64,000 bases of DNA from Paraburkholderia sp. NMBU_R16 (GCF_013282575.1 NZ_JAAAYE010000015.1:51951-115950), one strand, 5' to 3'. Positions 25,544 through 34,521 are shown, numbered from the stretch's first letter. Program-made: numbers and translations. The notes: a model not told the origin generated them from the letters alone.

Positions 25544-26548
25544 TTACGCGACCCATTCCGACAGCACAGGCGTATCGAGCGGCTGGGCCGATTCCAAGTC
25601 TTCGAGCGTACGCTTGCTGCAGGCCTTGTCGAGGCTTTGACGGCCGCTGAGCAACGGGCAGCGATCGAACACTTCCGCCACCCAATCGACGAAGACGCGC
25701 ACTTTCGGCGACAAATGACGGCTGTGCGGATAAACGGCGGAAATCGGCATCGGCAGCGGCTTCCATTCGGGCAGCACTTCCTTGAGCGCGCCCGATCGCA
25801 GATGCGGCAGCACCATGAACAGCGCCATCTGGATCATGCCGAACCCTTCGACCGCGCAGGCCACATAAGCGTCCGCGTCGTTGACCGAGATCGAGCCCTC
25901 CATCTTGACTTCGACTTCCTTGCCGTCGACGAGAAACGACCAGTTCATGATGCGGCCCGTGCGGCTCGAGAAGTAATTGATCGCACGGTGCTGGCTCAAT
26001 TCCTCGAGCGTGCGCGGCACGCCTGCCTGCGCCAGGTAATCGGGCGACGCGCAGGTCACGCCCTCGAACAGGCCGATGCGGCGCGCCACCAGCGACGAAT
26101 CCTGCAGGGCGCCGACCCGCACGACGCAATCGACGCCTTCTTGCAGCAAGTCGACGGGCCGGTCCGACAAGCCGAGCTGCACGTCGATATCCGGATAGCG
26201 CTCGCGGAATTCGCGCAGCGCGGGAATGACGATCGTTCGCCCGATCGAGCCCGGCATGTCGACGCGCAGCTTGCCGTGCGGCTTCTTGTTGCCGTTTTGC
26301 AGGCTGCTCTCGGTTTCTTCGACATCGGCGAGAATGCGCACGCAGCGTTCGTAGTACGCTGCGCCATCGGGCGTGAGACTGAGACGGCGCGTCGTCCTGT
26401 GCATGAGGCGCACGCCGAGATGGGCCTCCAGGTTCTGAATGATCGTGGTGACCGATGCCCGTGGCAAATCGAGCGTTTCCGCTGCCTTGGTGAAGCTGTT
26501 CGTATCGACCACGCGAGTGAACACCTGCATGGCTTGTAGGCGATCCAT
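25544..26548 (-). CDS. bpeT: LysR-type regulator of the RND efflux operon (BpeT/CeoR-like)
   Basis: This is a 334-residue transcription factor. The N-terminal winged helix (about residues 1-60) reads MDRLQAMQVFTRVVDTNSF, then KAAETLDLPRASVTTIIQNL. The rest is the LysR effector-binding domain. The start at ATG 26548 follows GGAGAGCAACG. It is divergent from llpE-bpeE-bpeF-oprC, the exact arrangement of BpeT in Burkholderia pseudomallei and CeoR in B. cenocepacia, where the regulator activates the pump in response to small aromatic inducers. The tail after about residue 300 is somewhat long (SKRTLEDLESAQPLDTP). Inverted repeats in the shared 180-base promoter region probably bind it. Confidence 0.85.
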   Translation of the reverse strand: MDRLQAMQVFTRVVDTNSFTKAAETLDLPRASVTTIIQNLEAHLGVRLMHRTTRRLSLTPDGAAYYERCVRILADVEETESSLQNGNKKPHGKLRVDMPGSIGRTIVIPALREFRERYPDIDVQLGLSDRPVDLLQEGVDCVVRVGALQDSSLVARRIGLFEGVTCASPDYLAQAGVPRTLEELSQHRAINYFSSRTGRIMNWSFLVDGKEVEVKMEGSISVNDADAYVACAVEGFGMIQMALFMVLPHLRSGALKEVLPEWKPLPMPISAVYPHSRHLSPKVRVFVDWVAEVFDRCPLLSGRQSLDKACSKRTLEDLESAQPLDTPVLSEWVA

Positions 26549-26612
26549 CGTTGCTCTCCGGAGGAAATGACCCACCGCCGCGCTCGCGCCGGACGCCGGC
26601 AGCGACATGCAG

Positions 26613-26638
26613 ACAATTGTTCGGAAGCGGTGAATTGT
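26613..26638. promoter_or_regulatory. Possible LysR-regulator site (outer)
   Basis: ACAATT (26613-26618) and AATTGT (26633-26638) form an inverted repeat separated by 14 bases, between bpeT and llpE. It shares the ACAAT half-site with the inner repeat at 26680-26698. Confidence 0.4.
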
Positions 26639-26679
26639 GTTGCCGGATTATAGGCATTTATCGGAATTCCTGCCGAACC

Positions 26680-26698
26680 CACAATTCGGATCATTGTG
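26680..26698. promoter_or_regulatory. Possible LysR-regulator site (inner)
   Basis: CACAAT-N7-ATTGTG is a perfect 6-bp inverted repeat ending 29 bases before the llpE start. Size and spacing fit a LysR-type recognition site, so this is the best candidate operator for the divergent regulator. Confidence 0.5.
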
Positions 26699-26727
26699 AA
26701 ACTGCCGCGCCTTTGTGCGCTCGACCC

Positions 26728-27573
26728 ATGCGTACTACGCACTCTCGTAGCATTTCGGAAGGCGGCTCGTCCGCCGCGCCTTCGCTCGAGATCAACGAAA
26801 TTCAGATTGCCGGATATCAGCGCAATATCGCATTGCGGATTTATCGCCGTGACGGCTTGCGCTCAATGCCCGTCTTGCTTTATTTTCATGGCGGCGCGTT
26901 CGTACGCGGTTCGCTTGACGATGGCGATGCGGCGGCGCGTCATTTTGCCGAGCATCTTTCGGCCTTGGTCATATCCGTAGATTATTCGCTGGCGCCGAAA
27001 CATCCGTTTCCAGCCGCGCTCGAGGATGCCTATCGCGCCGCGCGATGGGTCGAAGCCGTCGGGCGCACGTACGGTGCCGGCGGAAAACTACTGTTCGTGG
27101 CGGGGCATTGCGCGGGCGGACATATCGCCAATGGGCTCGCGTTCGTCGCGCGCGATCGCGGCGAAGTCCGCATCGACGCACAGGCGTTGTTCAGCCCGAT
27201 GCTCGATCCGAGCATGACTTGCCTTGCCGACGAGCGGCGCGTTGCCTCCGACATCTCGGCGCGCGAATGCGCGGCGAGCTATCGTGCCTATCTGCCGCAA
27301 GCCGCGCAACGGCTGCATCCCTACGCGGCACCGCTCGAATCGGCCCGGCTTGCCGGGCTGCCGCCGACGTTCGTCGCCACCGCGCAAAACGACGTGCTGC
27401 ATATCGAAGCGGAACGGTACGCCTCGCGCCTCATCAGCGCAGGCGTGCCGACCCAGGTCGTCCGTTATCCGAGCGCATCCCATGAGCAGGTGGGAAGCGA
27501 TGCTCAGGCACTGCAGGATGCAGTGCGGTTTTTTCAAAGCCGTCTTGCACCGCCCGCAGTCACGATTCGCTGA
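26728..27573 (+). CDS. llpE: LlpE-like alpha/beta hydrolase of hormone-sensitive lipase type, Cys nucleophile
   Basis: This is a 281-residue alpha/beta hydrolase. The oxyanion-hole motif YFHGGAF (HGG at 54-56) and SVDYSLAPKHPFPAALED place it in the hormone-sensitive lipase (HSL) family. The acid is Asp222 in QNDVL and the base is His252 in SASHEQ. The nucleophile elbow reads AGHCAGG, so position 128 (codon TGC at 27109) is Cys where the family has Ser (GDSAG). The start at ATG 26728 gives MRTTHSRSI. It is the first gene of the RND operon, as llpE is in B. pseudomallei, where it is a lipase-like gene not needed for efflux. Whether this version is an active thiol hydrolase, altered in specificity, or inactive is open. 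Confidence 0.82.
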   Translation: MRTTHSRSISEGGSSAAPSLEINEIQIAGYQRNIALRIYRRDGLRSMPVLLYFHGGAFVRGSLDDGDAAARHFAEHLSALVISVDYSLAPKHPFPAALEDAYRAARWVEAVGRTYGAGGKLLFVAGHCAGGHIANGLAFVARDRGEVRIDAQALFSPMLDPSMTCLADERRVASDISARECAASYRAYLPQAAQRLHPYAAPLESARLAGLPPTFVATAQNDVLHIEAERYASRLISAGVPTQVVRYPSASHEQVGSDAQALQDAVRFFQSRLAPPAVTIR

Positions 27574-27618
27574 TCAGAAACGTCATACAACAATCAATCA
27601 ACACACCGGAGCTTCCTT

Positions 27619-28842
27619 ATGTCCAAGCAGCGTTTTTCCCGTACACGTATCGCCGGCGCGGTGGTCGCCGTCGCCGTGCTGGCGGGCGTCGGCACTCTGA
27701 CGGCCGTGCGCGTGAATGCCAATGCGCCGGCACAGGCGGCGCCGATGGCACCCGAAGTCGACGTGGCCGCGGTTCTCGACAAGACCGTGACCGACTGGCA
27801 GGAGTACTCGGGCCGGCTCGAGGCCGTGGACAAGGTCGAGGTGCGCCCGCTCGTTTCGGGCACGATCGTCTCGGTCAACTTCAAGGACGGCTCCCTCGTG
27901 AAAAAGGGCGACGTGCTGTTCGTCATCGATCCGCGTCCCTATGCGGCCGAAGTCGATCGCGCGCAGGCGCAGCTTGCGGCCGCGAAGGCGCGCAACGGCT
28001 ACGCGCAAAGCGATTGGCAGCGCGCGCAGCGTTTGATCGAGGACAACGCAATCGCGAAGCGCGACTTCGACGAGAAGAAGAATGCGGCGGTCGAGGCCGC
28101 AGCGAACGTACAGGCCGCTGAAGCCGCGCTGGAGACGGCGCGCATCAATCTCGGTTATACGAAGATCGTCGCACCCGTGTCCGGCCGTGTTTCGCGTGCC
28201 GAAGTCACGCTCGGCAACGTGGTCTCCGTGGGGTCCGGCACGCCGCCGCTCACGACGCTCGTTTCGGTGTCGCCCATCTACGCCTCGTTCGATGTCGACG
28301 AACAGACCTACCTCAAGTACATCGGCCGCGCACGCACGGGTACGTCCGTGCCCGTCGAGCTGGGGCTGGCCGACGAGTCGGGTTACTCGCGCAAGGGCGT
28401 CGTGGCGTCGGTCGACAACCGGCTCGATACCGCATCGAGCACGATTCGGGTGCGCGCGCGTTTCGACAATCCGGACGGCACGCTCGTGCCGGGCCTGTAC
28501 GCGCGCATCAAGGTGGGCGGCGGTGCGCCACACCGCGCGCTGCTTGTCGAGGAAGCCGCCATCGGTACCGATCAGGACAAGAAGTTCGTGCTCGTCGTCG
28601 ATGCGAAGGGCCAGGTCTCGTATCGGCCGGTCTCGCTCGGCGCCTTGCACGGCAACCTGCGCGTGATCACGGCCGGTCTTGCTGGCGGCGATCGTATCGT
28701 CGTCCACGGCATTCAGCGTGTGCGCCCCGGCGCAACGGTGCGGCCGCACGTGGTGGCGATGGACGACGGCAGCGATGGCCAGCCGGGCGCCAATCAGACG
28801 GATGCCAATGCCTCGAATGCCGGCGACTCGTCGAATTCGTGA
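27619..28842 (+). CDS. bpeE: RND efflux periplasmic adaptor (membrane fusion) protein
   Basis: This is a 407-residue periplasmic adaptor that links the RND pump to the outer membrane channel. It has an N-terminal membrane or signal segment (IAGAVVAVAVLAGVGTLTAV), a lipoyl half VEVRPLVSGTIVSVNFKDG, a coiled-coil hairpin (about 115-185, rich in Ala, Glu and Gln), and the second lipoyl half YTKIVAPVSGRVSRAEVTLG. A beta-barrel and a membrane-proximal domain follow. The C-terminal tail is polar (GQPGANQTDANASNAGDSS). It starts 45 bases after llpE and 49 before the pump gene. In the BpeEF-OprC/CeoAB-OpcM systems this complex exports chloramphenicol, trimethoprim and fluoroquinolones; substrates here are inferred. 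Confidence 0.93.
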   Translation: MSKQRFSRTRIAGAVVAVAVLAGVGTLTAVRVNANAPAQAAPMAPEVDVAAVLDKTVTDWQEYSGRLEAVDKVEVRPLVSGTIVSVNFKDGSLVKKGDVLFVIDPRPYAAEVDRAQAQLAAAKARNGYAQSDWQRAQRLIEDNAIAKRDFDEKKNAAVEAAANVQAAEAALETARINLGYTKIVAPVSGRVSRAEVTLGNVVSVGSGTPPLTTLVSVSPIYASFDVDEQTYLKYIGRARTGTSVPVELGLADESGYSRKGVVASVDNRLDTASSTIRVRARFDNPDGTLVPGLYARIKVGGGAPHRALLVEEAAIGTDQDKKFVLVVDAKGQVSYRPVSLGALHGNLRVITAGLAGGDRIVVHGIQRVRPGATVRPHVVAMDDGSDGQPGANQTDANASNAGDSSNS

Positions 28843-28891
28843 GTGGTCCGTTGCGCTCGAATTCGATGCGCTCAATTGAACAGAACGCGAT

Positions 28892-31800
28892 ATGAACATT
28901 TCAAAATTCTTTATCGATCGGCCGATCTTTGCAGGGGTGCTATCGGTTCTGATCCTGCTGGCGGGCGTGATCGCGCTTTTCCAGTTGCCGATTTCCGAGT
29001 ATCCGGAAGTCGTGCCGCCTTCGGTCGTGGTCCACGCGCAGTATCCGGGCGCGAATCCGAAGGTGATCGCCGAAACGGTGGCTTCACCGCTCGAGGAACA
29101 GATCAACGGCGTCGAGAACATGCTCTACATGCAGTCGCAGGCCAATAGCGACGGCAACATGACGCTCACGATCACGTTCCGCCTCGGCACCGATCCGGAC
29201 AAGGCGCAGCAGCTCGTGCAAAACCGGGTGTCGCAGGCGCTGCCGCGCTTGCCCGACGACGTGCAGCGTCTGGGGGTGACGACGATCAAGAGCTCGCCGA
29301 CGCTGACGATGGTCGTGCACCTGATCTCGCCCGACAATCGATACGACATGACGTACCTGCGCAACTATGCGCTGCTCAACGTCAAGGATCGGCTCGAGCG
29401 CATCGCGGGCGTGGGCCAGGTGCAACTATGGGGTGCGGGTGACTACGCCATGCGCGTATGGCTCGATCCGCAGAAGGTGGCCGAGCACGGATTGACGGCG
29501 AACGATGTCGTTGCCGCGATTCGCGAGCAAAACGTGCAGGTCGCCGCGGGTGTGATCGGCGCCTCGCCGACGGGCCCCGGCGTGCCGCTGCAGTTGTCGG
29601 TCAACGCGCGCGGCCGGTTGCAAACGGAAGAGCAGTTCGGTGCCATCGTCGTGAAGACTTCGCCGACGGGCGGTGTGACGTATCTGCGCGACGTGGCGCG
29701 CGTGGAACTCGCCGCGTCCGAGTATGCCCTGCGTTCTCTGCTCGACAACAAGCCGGCCGTTGCGCTCGCAATCAACCAGCAGCCGGGTGCCAATTCGCTC
29801 GCGATCTCCGATCAGGTCCGCAAGGATATGGCCGACCTGAAGAAGGACTTCCCGGCAGGTATCGACTACAGCATCGTCTATGACCCGACGCAGTTCGTGC
29901 GCTCGAGTATCGAGGCCGTGATCCATACGCTGCTGGAGGCGATCGCGCTCGTCGTCATCGTCGTGATCGTGTTTCTGCAGACGTGGCGCGCGTCGATCAT
30001 TCCGCTCGTCGCGGTACCGGTTTCTATCGTCGGTACGTTCTCGCTGCTGCTGGCATTCGGGTTCTCGATCAACGCGCTATCGCTGTTCGGTATGGTGCTT
30101 GCGATCGGTATCGTCGTCGACGATGCGATCGTGGTCGTCGAAAACGTCGAACGCAACATTGCCGAGGGGCACAGTGCCCATGCGGCGACCGTGCGCGCGA
30201 TGCGAGAAGTGAGCGGGCCGATCATCGCCATTGCGCTGACGCTCGTTGCCGTGTTCGTGCCGCTCGCGTTCATGAGCGGCTTGACGGGGCAGTTCTACAA
30301 GCAGTTCGCGATGACGATCGCGATCTCGACGGTGATTTCCGCGTTCAATTCGCTGACGCTTTCGCCGGCGCTTTGCGCGATCCTGTTGCGCAGCCACGAT
30401 GCGCCCGAGGATTGGCTCACGCGAGTCATGAACCGTCTTTTCGGCGGGTTCTTCCGTGGGTTCAACAAGGTCTTCAAGCGCGGTTCCACGGCCTATGGAC
30501 GCGGTGTGCGGGGCGTGCTCGGCCACCGCACGATGATGCTCGGCGTCTATGCGGTGCTCGTCGGTGCGACGGTCCTCGTCACGCAGATCGTGCCGGGCGG
30601 CTTCGTGCCCGCGCAGGACAAGGAGTACCTGATCGCGTTCGCCCAACTGCCGACCGGCGCGACACTCGATCGCACCGAGCGCGTCATTCGCGAGATGGGC
30701 GATATCGTCGCGCAGCAGCCGGGCGTCGAACACGCCGTCGCATTCCCGGGGCTGTCGGTGAACGGCTTCACGAACAGCTCGAGCGCCGGCATCGTGTTCG
30801 TTTCGCTCAAGCCGTTCAAGGATCGCGGTTCGCGCGCCCTCTCGGCCGGCGCGATCGCGGGCGCGTTGAACCAGAAGTTCGGTGGCATCAAGGACGCCTT
30901 CGTTGCGGTGTTCCCGCCGCCGCCCGTGTTGGGTCTCGGCACGCTCGGCGGCTTCAAGCTGCAGCTCGAGGATCGCGGCGCACTCGGCTATACGCAACTC
31001 GAGAAGGCGACCGAGGCGTTCATCAAGCGCGCGCAAACGGCGCCTGAACTCGGTCCGCTCTTCACGAGCTACCAGATCAACGTGCCGCAGTTGAACGTCG
31101 ATCTGGACCGCGTGAAGGCCAAGCAACTCGGCATTCCCGTCACCGATGTGTTCCAGACGATGCAGGTCTATCTGGGCTCGCTTTACGTGAACGACTTCAA
31201 TCGCTTCGGACGCGTCTATCAGGTTCGCGTGCAGGCCGATGCGCCGTTCCGTTCGCGGCCCGATGACATCGGGCAACTGAAGACGCGCTCGGCGTCGGGC
31301 GAAATGGTGCCGCTGTCCTCGCTGGTCAAGGTGACGCCCACGTATGGCCCTGAGATGGTGGTGCGCTACAACGGCTACACCGCCGCCGACATCAACGGCG
31401 GGCCCGCGCCCGGTTATTCGTCGGGGCAGGCGCAGGCCGTCATCGAGAAGATCGCGAAGGAGACGTTGCCGCGCGGCGTGAAGTTCGAGTGGACCGACCT
31501 CACGTATCAGCAGGTGCTGGCCGGCAACTCCGCCATCTGGGTGTTCCCGATCAGCGTGCTGCTCGTGTTCCTCGTGCTCGCGGCGCTCTATGAAAGCCTG
31601 ACGCTGCCGCTCGCCGTGATCCTGATCGTGCCGATGAGTGTGCTCTCCGCGCTGGCCGGGGTCTGGCTGCTGCGCGGCGACAACAACATCTTCACGCAGA
31701 TCGGCTTGATGGTGCTCGTGGGGCTCGCCTCGAAGAACGCGATCCTGATCGTGGAGTTCGCGCGGGAGCTCGAGCACGACGGTCGCACGCCGATGGCCGC

Positions 31801-32095
31801 GGCCATCGAGGCGAGCCGGCTGCGGCTGCGGCCGATTCTGATGACGTCGATCGCGTTCATCATGGGTGTCGTCCCGCTCGTGCTGTCGACGGGGGCCGGC
31901 TCCGAGATGCGGCATGCGATGGGCATTGCGGTGTTCTTCGGCATGCTGGGGGTGACGCTGTTCGGGCTCATGCTGACGCCGGTCTTTTATGTCGTGCTGC
32001 GCACGCTGGCGGGCGGCAAGATCCATGTCGCCGGCAAGGACTCGAAGGACGAGACCGATTCGAAAGTGCGCGAGCTGGATGTTACCGACGCATAA
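28892..32095 (+). CDS. bpeF: RND multidrug efflux permease (HAE1 type)
   Basis: This is a 1067-residue inner membrane proton-driven pump. It opens MNISKFFIDRPIFAGVLSVL and has the RND layout: TM1, a large periplasmic loop, TM2-7, a second loop and TM8-12. The proton-relay pair in TM4 is visible in AIGIVVDDAIVVVENVERN (about residue 410), and the late block GLASKNAILIVEFARELE is typical of AcrB/MexF relatives. Length and the MexF-like sequence suit BpeF/CeoB. It works with the adaptor and the outer membrane factor of the same operon. Expression is probably controlled by the divergent LysR gene. Confidence 0.95.
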   Translation: MNISKFFIDRPIFAGVLSVLILLAGVIALFQLPISEYPEVVPPSVVVHAQYPGANPKVIAETVASPLEEQINGVENMLYMQSQANSDGNMTLTITFRLGTDPDKAQQLVQNRVSQALPRLPDDVQRLGVTTIKSSPTLTMVVHLISPDNRYDMTYLRNYALLNVKDRLERIAGVGQVQLWGAGDYAMRVWLDPQKVAEHGLTANDVVAAIREQNVQVAAGVIGASPTGPGVPLQLSVNARGRLQTEEQFGAIVVKTSPTGGVTYLRDVARVELAASEYALRSLLDNKPAVALAINQQPGANSLAISDQVRKDMADLKKDFPAGIDYSIVYDPTQFVRSSIEAVIHTLLEAIALVVIVVIVFLQTWRASIIPLVAVPVSIVGTFSLLLAFGFSINALSLFGMVLAIGIVVDDAIVVVENVERNIAEGHSAHAATVRAMREVSGPIIAIALTLVAVFVPLAFMSGLTGQFYKQFAMTIAISTVISAFNSLTLSPALCAILLRSHDAPEDWLTRVMNRLFGGFFRGFNKVFKRGSTAYGRGVRGVLGHRTMMLGVYAVLVGATVLVTQIVPGGFVPAQDKEYLIAFAQLPTGATLDRTERVIREMGDIVAQQPGVEHAVAFPGLSVNGFTNSSSAGIVFVSLKPFKDRGSRALSAGAIAGALNQKFGGIKDAFVAVFPPPPVLGLGTLGGFKLQLEDRGALGYTQLEKATEAFIKRAQTAPELGPLFTSYQINVPQLNVDLDRVKAKQLGIPVTDVFQTMQVYLGSLYVNDFNRFGRVYQVRVQADAPFRSRPDDIGQLKTRSASGEMVPLSSLVKVTPTYGPEMVVRYNGYTAADINGGPAPGYSSGQAQAVIEKIAKETLPRGVKFEWTDLTYQQVLAGNSAIWVFPISVLLVFLVLAALYESLTLPLAVILIVPMSVLSALAGVWLLRGDNNIFTQIGLMVLVGLASKNAILIVEFARELEHDGRTPMAAAIEASRLRLRPILMTSIAFIMGVVPLVLSTGAGSEMRHAMGIAVFFGMLGVTLFGLMLTPVFYVVLRTLAGGKIHVAGKDSKDETDSKVRELDVTDA

Positions 32096-32110
32096 GGCTT
32101 GGGAGAAAAA

Positions 32111-33661
32111 ATGAAACGATTGGAAAAAACGGCCGGCGCACGGGGCACGCGGGCCACGCGAGGCGGTGCCATGCAGATGCTGGCGAGCGGCTTGTTGATT
32201 GCGCTGTTGGCCGCATGCTCGCTCGATCCGGCCTACAAACGGCCGGACATGAACATCCCGAGTGCGTTCAAGGAAGCGCCGCATACCGATGCGACGGACG
32301 CATCGGCGGCATCGGCGGGGCAATGGAAGCCTGCGCAGCCGTCCGATGCGCTTTCGCGCGGCGAATGGTGGACCGTATTCGGCGACGACATGCTCAACAA
32401 GCTCGAAGAGCAGGCGCTCGAGGCGAATCAGGATTTGAAGGCGGCAGCGGCGCGCGTGCGGCAATCGCGGGCGGCGCTCAGTTCGGCTCGCTCGGCATGG
32501 TTCCCCGAAATCGACGCGGGCTTCGGGCCGACGCGCGAGAAGTTGTCGCCGGCCTCGCAGGGCCTGCCGCAAAATGCGAACGTGCCGCCGCTGACACTGT
32601 GGCGTGCGCAGTCGACGGTGTCATACGAAGCGGACCTGTTTGGACGGGTCAGCTCGAATGTCAGGGCTGCGCGTGCCGACTCGCAGCAAAGCGAAGCGCT
32701 GTTTCGTTCGGTCCAGCTCGCGTTGCAGGCGGACGTGGCGGCGGCTTACTTTTCGCTGCGCGAGCTCGATGCCGAGCGCGATCTGTACAACCGTACGATC
32801 GCGCTGCGCGAAGAGGGCGTGAAGCTCGTCAAGCGCCGCTTCGACGAAGGCGAGGTGAGCGAGCTCGACTTGTCGCAGGCGAACAACTCGCTCGCGACGG
32901 CGCGGGCCGAAGCGGTGGGCGTGGAGCGGCAGCGCGCGGCGGCTGAGCACAGTCTTGCGATTTTGCTCGGCAAGACGCCGGCGGAGTTCACGTTCCCGCA
33001 GCAACCGCTCGTGCCGGTCACGGCGCGCGTGCCGGCGGGTCTGCCCTCGGCGTTGCTCGAACGGCGCCCCGATATTGCGGCGGCCGAGCGCGCGATGGCC
33101 GCGGCCAATGCGCGGGTGGGGCTGGCGAAGTCGGCATTCTTTCCGAAGCTCGATATCACCGGGTCCTTCGGCTATGAATCGGCGGGGCTGGGCGAGCTCT
33201 TCATGTGGTCGAGCCGGACTTTCCTGCTCGGGCCGTTCGCGGGCACGGCGCTCACGCTGCCGATTTTCGACGGTGGCCGACGCAAGGCTCAGCTCGCGCA
33301 GGCACGCGCGCAGTTCGACGAAGACGTCGCGCTGTATCGCTCGCAGGTGCTGACCGCGTTCAGGGAGGTCGAGGACAACCTCGCCGATTTGCGGTTGCTC
33401 GACGATCAGATTCGTGCGCAAGGCGATGCGGTCAGTTCGGCGCAGCGTGCGGCGCATCTGTCGCAGACGCAGTATCGGGAAGGGCAGGTCAGCTATCTCG
33501 ATGTGCTCGATAGCGAACGATCGGTGCTCGTTGCGCAGCGGCAGGCGAGTCAGCTCGCGGGCTCTCAGGCGGTGGCGACGGTCAACCTGATTCGTGCGTT
33601 GGGTGGCGGATGGGGTGACGTGAAGGCGAGTGACTCGACCGACCAGGTCGCCAAGCGGTAG
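32111..33661 (+). CDS. oprC: RND efflux outer membrane channel lipoprotein (NodT family)
   Basis: This is a 516-residue TolC-like outer membrane factor. The ATG at 32111 follows GGGAGAAAAA. The signal sequence ends in the lipobox LLAAC, so the protein is lipid-anchored, as in OprM/OprC. Two repeated outer-membrane-efflux domains follow, with the markers ARVRQSRAALSSARSAWFPEID and LDVLDSERSVLVAQRQ. It starts 15 bases after the pump stop, and a strong terminator follows the gene, closing the llpE-bpeE-bpeF-oprC operon. Confidence 0.93.
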   Translation: MKRLEKTAGARGTRATRGGAMQMLASGLLIALLAACSLDPAYKRPDMNIPSAFKEAPHTDATDASAASAGQWKPAQPSDALSRGEWWTVFGDDMLNKLEEQALEANQDLKAAAARVRQSRAALSSARSAWFPEIDAGFGPTREKLSPASQGLPQNANVPPLTLWRAQSTVSYEADLFGRVSSNVRAARADSQQSEALFRSVQLALQADVAAAYFSLRELDAERDLYNRTIALREEGVKLVKRRFDEGEVSELDLSQANNSLATARAEAVGVERQRAAAEHSLAILLGKTPAEFTFPQQPLVPVTARVPAGLPSALLERRPDIAAAERAMAAANARVGLAKSAFFPKLDITGSFGYESAGLGELFMWSSRTFLLGPFAGTALTLPIFDGGRRKAQLAQARAQFDEDVALYRSQVLTAFREVEDNLADLRLLDDQIRAQGDAVSSAQRAAHLSQTQYREGQVSYLDVLDSERSVLVAQRQASQLAGSQAVATVNLIRALGGGWGDVKASDSTDQVAKR

Positions 33662-33688
33662 AGCAAATCGCCAAGCGATCAGGCTTGG

Positions 33689-33725
33689 ACGCCGCCCTAG
33701 CTGTTGTTCGCTGGGCGGCGTTTTT
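33689..33725 (+). terminator. Rho-independent terminator of the efflux operon
   Basis: A perfect 9-bp stem, ACGCCGCCC (33689-33697) with GGGCGGCGT (33713-33721), is followed by TTTTCATT. It lies 28 bases after the outer membrane channel gene. Confidence 0.9.
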
Positions 33726-33881
33726 CATTCGGGCGTGGAGAAGTGCAACCATCGCGTCATACGGCGTCAAGACCGGGTAGTCGTCCGCGTGGCATCGGCT
33801 CACTCTCGCTCGCGACATCAGTGATTGCACTTTGCATATTGCGTGCTAGCATTGATAGCAATGAGCGTTTGGAGGTACGGT

Positions 33882-34115
33882 ATGGCAAATCTTCTGGTGA
33901 GAAACGTGGACGAGGCAATCGTCCAGACCCTGCGCGAGCGAGCCGCCGCACACGGCCGAAGCGCGGAAGCGGAGCATCGCGACATTTTGGCAAAAGCACT
34001 GCGGACGCCGCAGCGCAAGACCTTCGCACAAGTGTTGATGAGTATCCCAAACGTCGGCGCCGACGAGGATTTCGCACGTGTGGATGATGGCGAGGCTTCC
34101 AATGTATTTGGTTGA
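33882..34115 (+). CDS. FitA/VapB-like ribbon-helix-helix antitoxin
   Basis: This is a 77-residue DNA-binding antitoxin starting MANLLVRNVDEAIVQTLRER and continuing AAAHGRSAEAEHRDILAKAL, the classic FitA/StbC ribbon-helix-helix sequence. The C-terminal part (about 50-77) should wrap the toxin. The ATG at 33882 follows GGAGGTACGGT. It overlaps the toxin gene by 14 bases, as is normal for such pairs. The dimer is expected to bind its own promoter and repress the operon together with the toxin. Confidence 0.9.
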   Translation: MANLLVRNVDEAIVQTLRERAAAHGRSAEAEHRDILAKALRTPQRKTFAQVLMSIPNVGADEDFARVDDGEASNVFG

Positions 34116-34521
34116 TACGGACGTCATCAGCGAAATTCGGAAGCGAGACCGAGCAGACAAGGGCGTAATGGCCTTCTTCCGCAAGGCATCCCGGGACGAT
34201 GCGGATCTGTACCTCTCGGTGGTGACGATTGGGGAAATCCGACGAGGCGTCGAACTCATTCGCCACCGGGGCGACAAGCCGCAGGCAACGCGTCTGGAAA
34301 ACTGGCTTGACGATGTGCTTCTGGAATTCGGCCCACACGTCCTGGCAGTCGACGAAGAGATCGGGCAACTATGGGGGCGATTGCGCGTACCCCATCCGGA
34401 ACACGCCCTGGACAAGTTGATTGCGGCAACTGCGTTGATCCACGACCTGACAGTGGTGACGCGGAACGTCGATGATTTCGCCGGTACAGGTAATCGCGTG
34501 CTAAATCCGTTCGACGCGTAG
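34102..34521 (+). CDS. FitB/VapC-like PIN-domain toxin
   Basis: This is a 139-residue PIN-domain ribonuclease, the toxin of a type II pair. Acidic active-site residues are visible: Asp5 in MYLVDTDVIS, Glu45 in TIGEIRRGVE, Asp104 in HALDKLIAATA and Asp124/125 in RNVDDF. The start at ATG 34102 gives the family N-terminus; the in-frame ATG at 34087 is possible. The target is probably tRNA or rRNA, as for VapC in general. Its last 21 bases overlap the end of the convergent ROK regulator gene, which is unusual and suggests an insertion or tight packing. Confidence 0.92.
   Translation: MYLVDTDVISEIRKRDRADKGVMAFFRKASRDDADLYLSVVTIGEIRRGVELIRHRGDKPQATRLENWLDDVLLEFGPHVLAVDEEIGQLWGRLRVPHPEHALDKLIAATALIHDLTVVTRNVDDFAGTGNRVLNPFDA

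Noticed and set aside
30077..32572. Minus-strand frame of 831 codons opposite the RND pump gene
   Set aside because: Charged, low-complexity translation with no domain; the plus-strand pump is certain.
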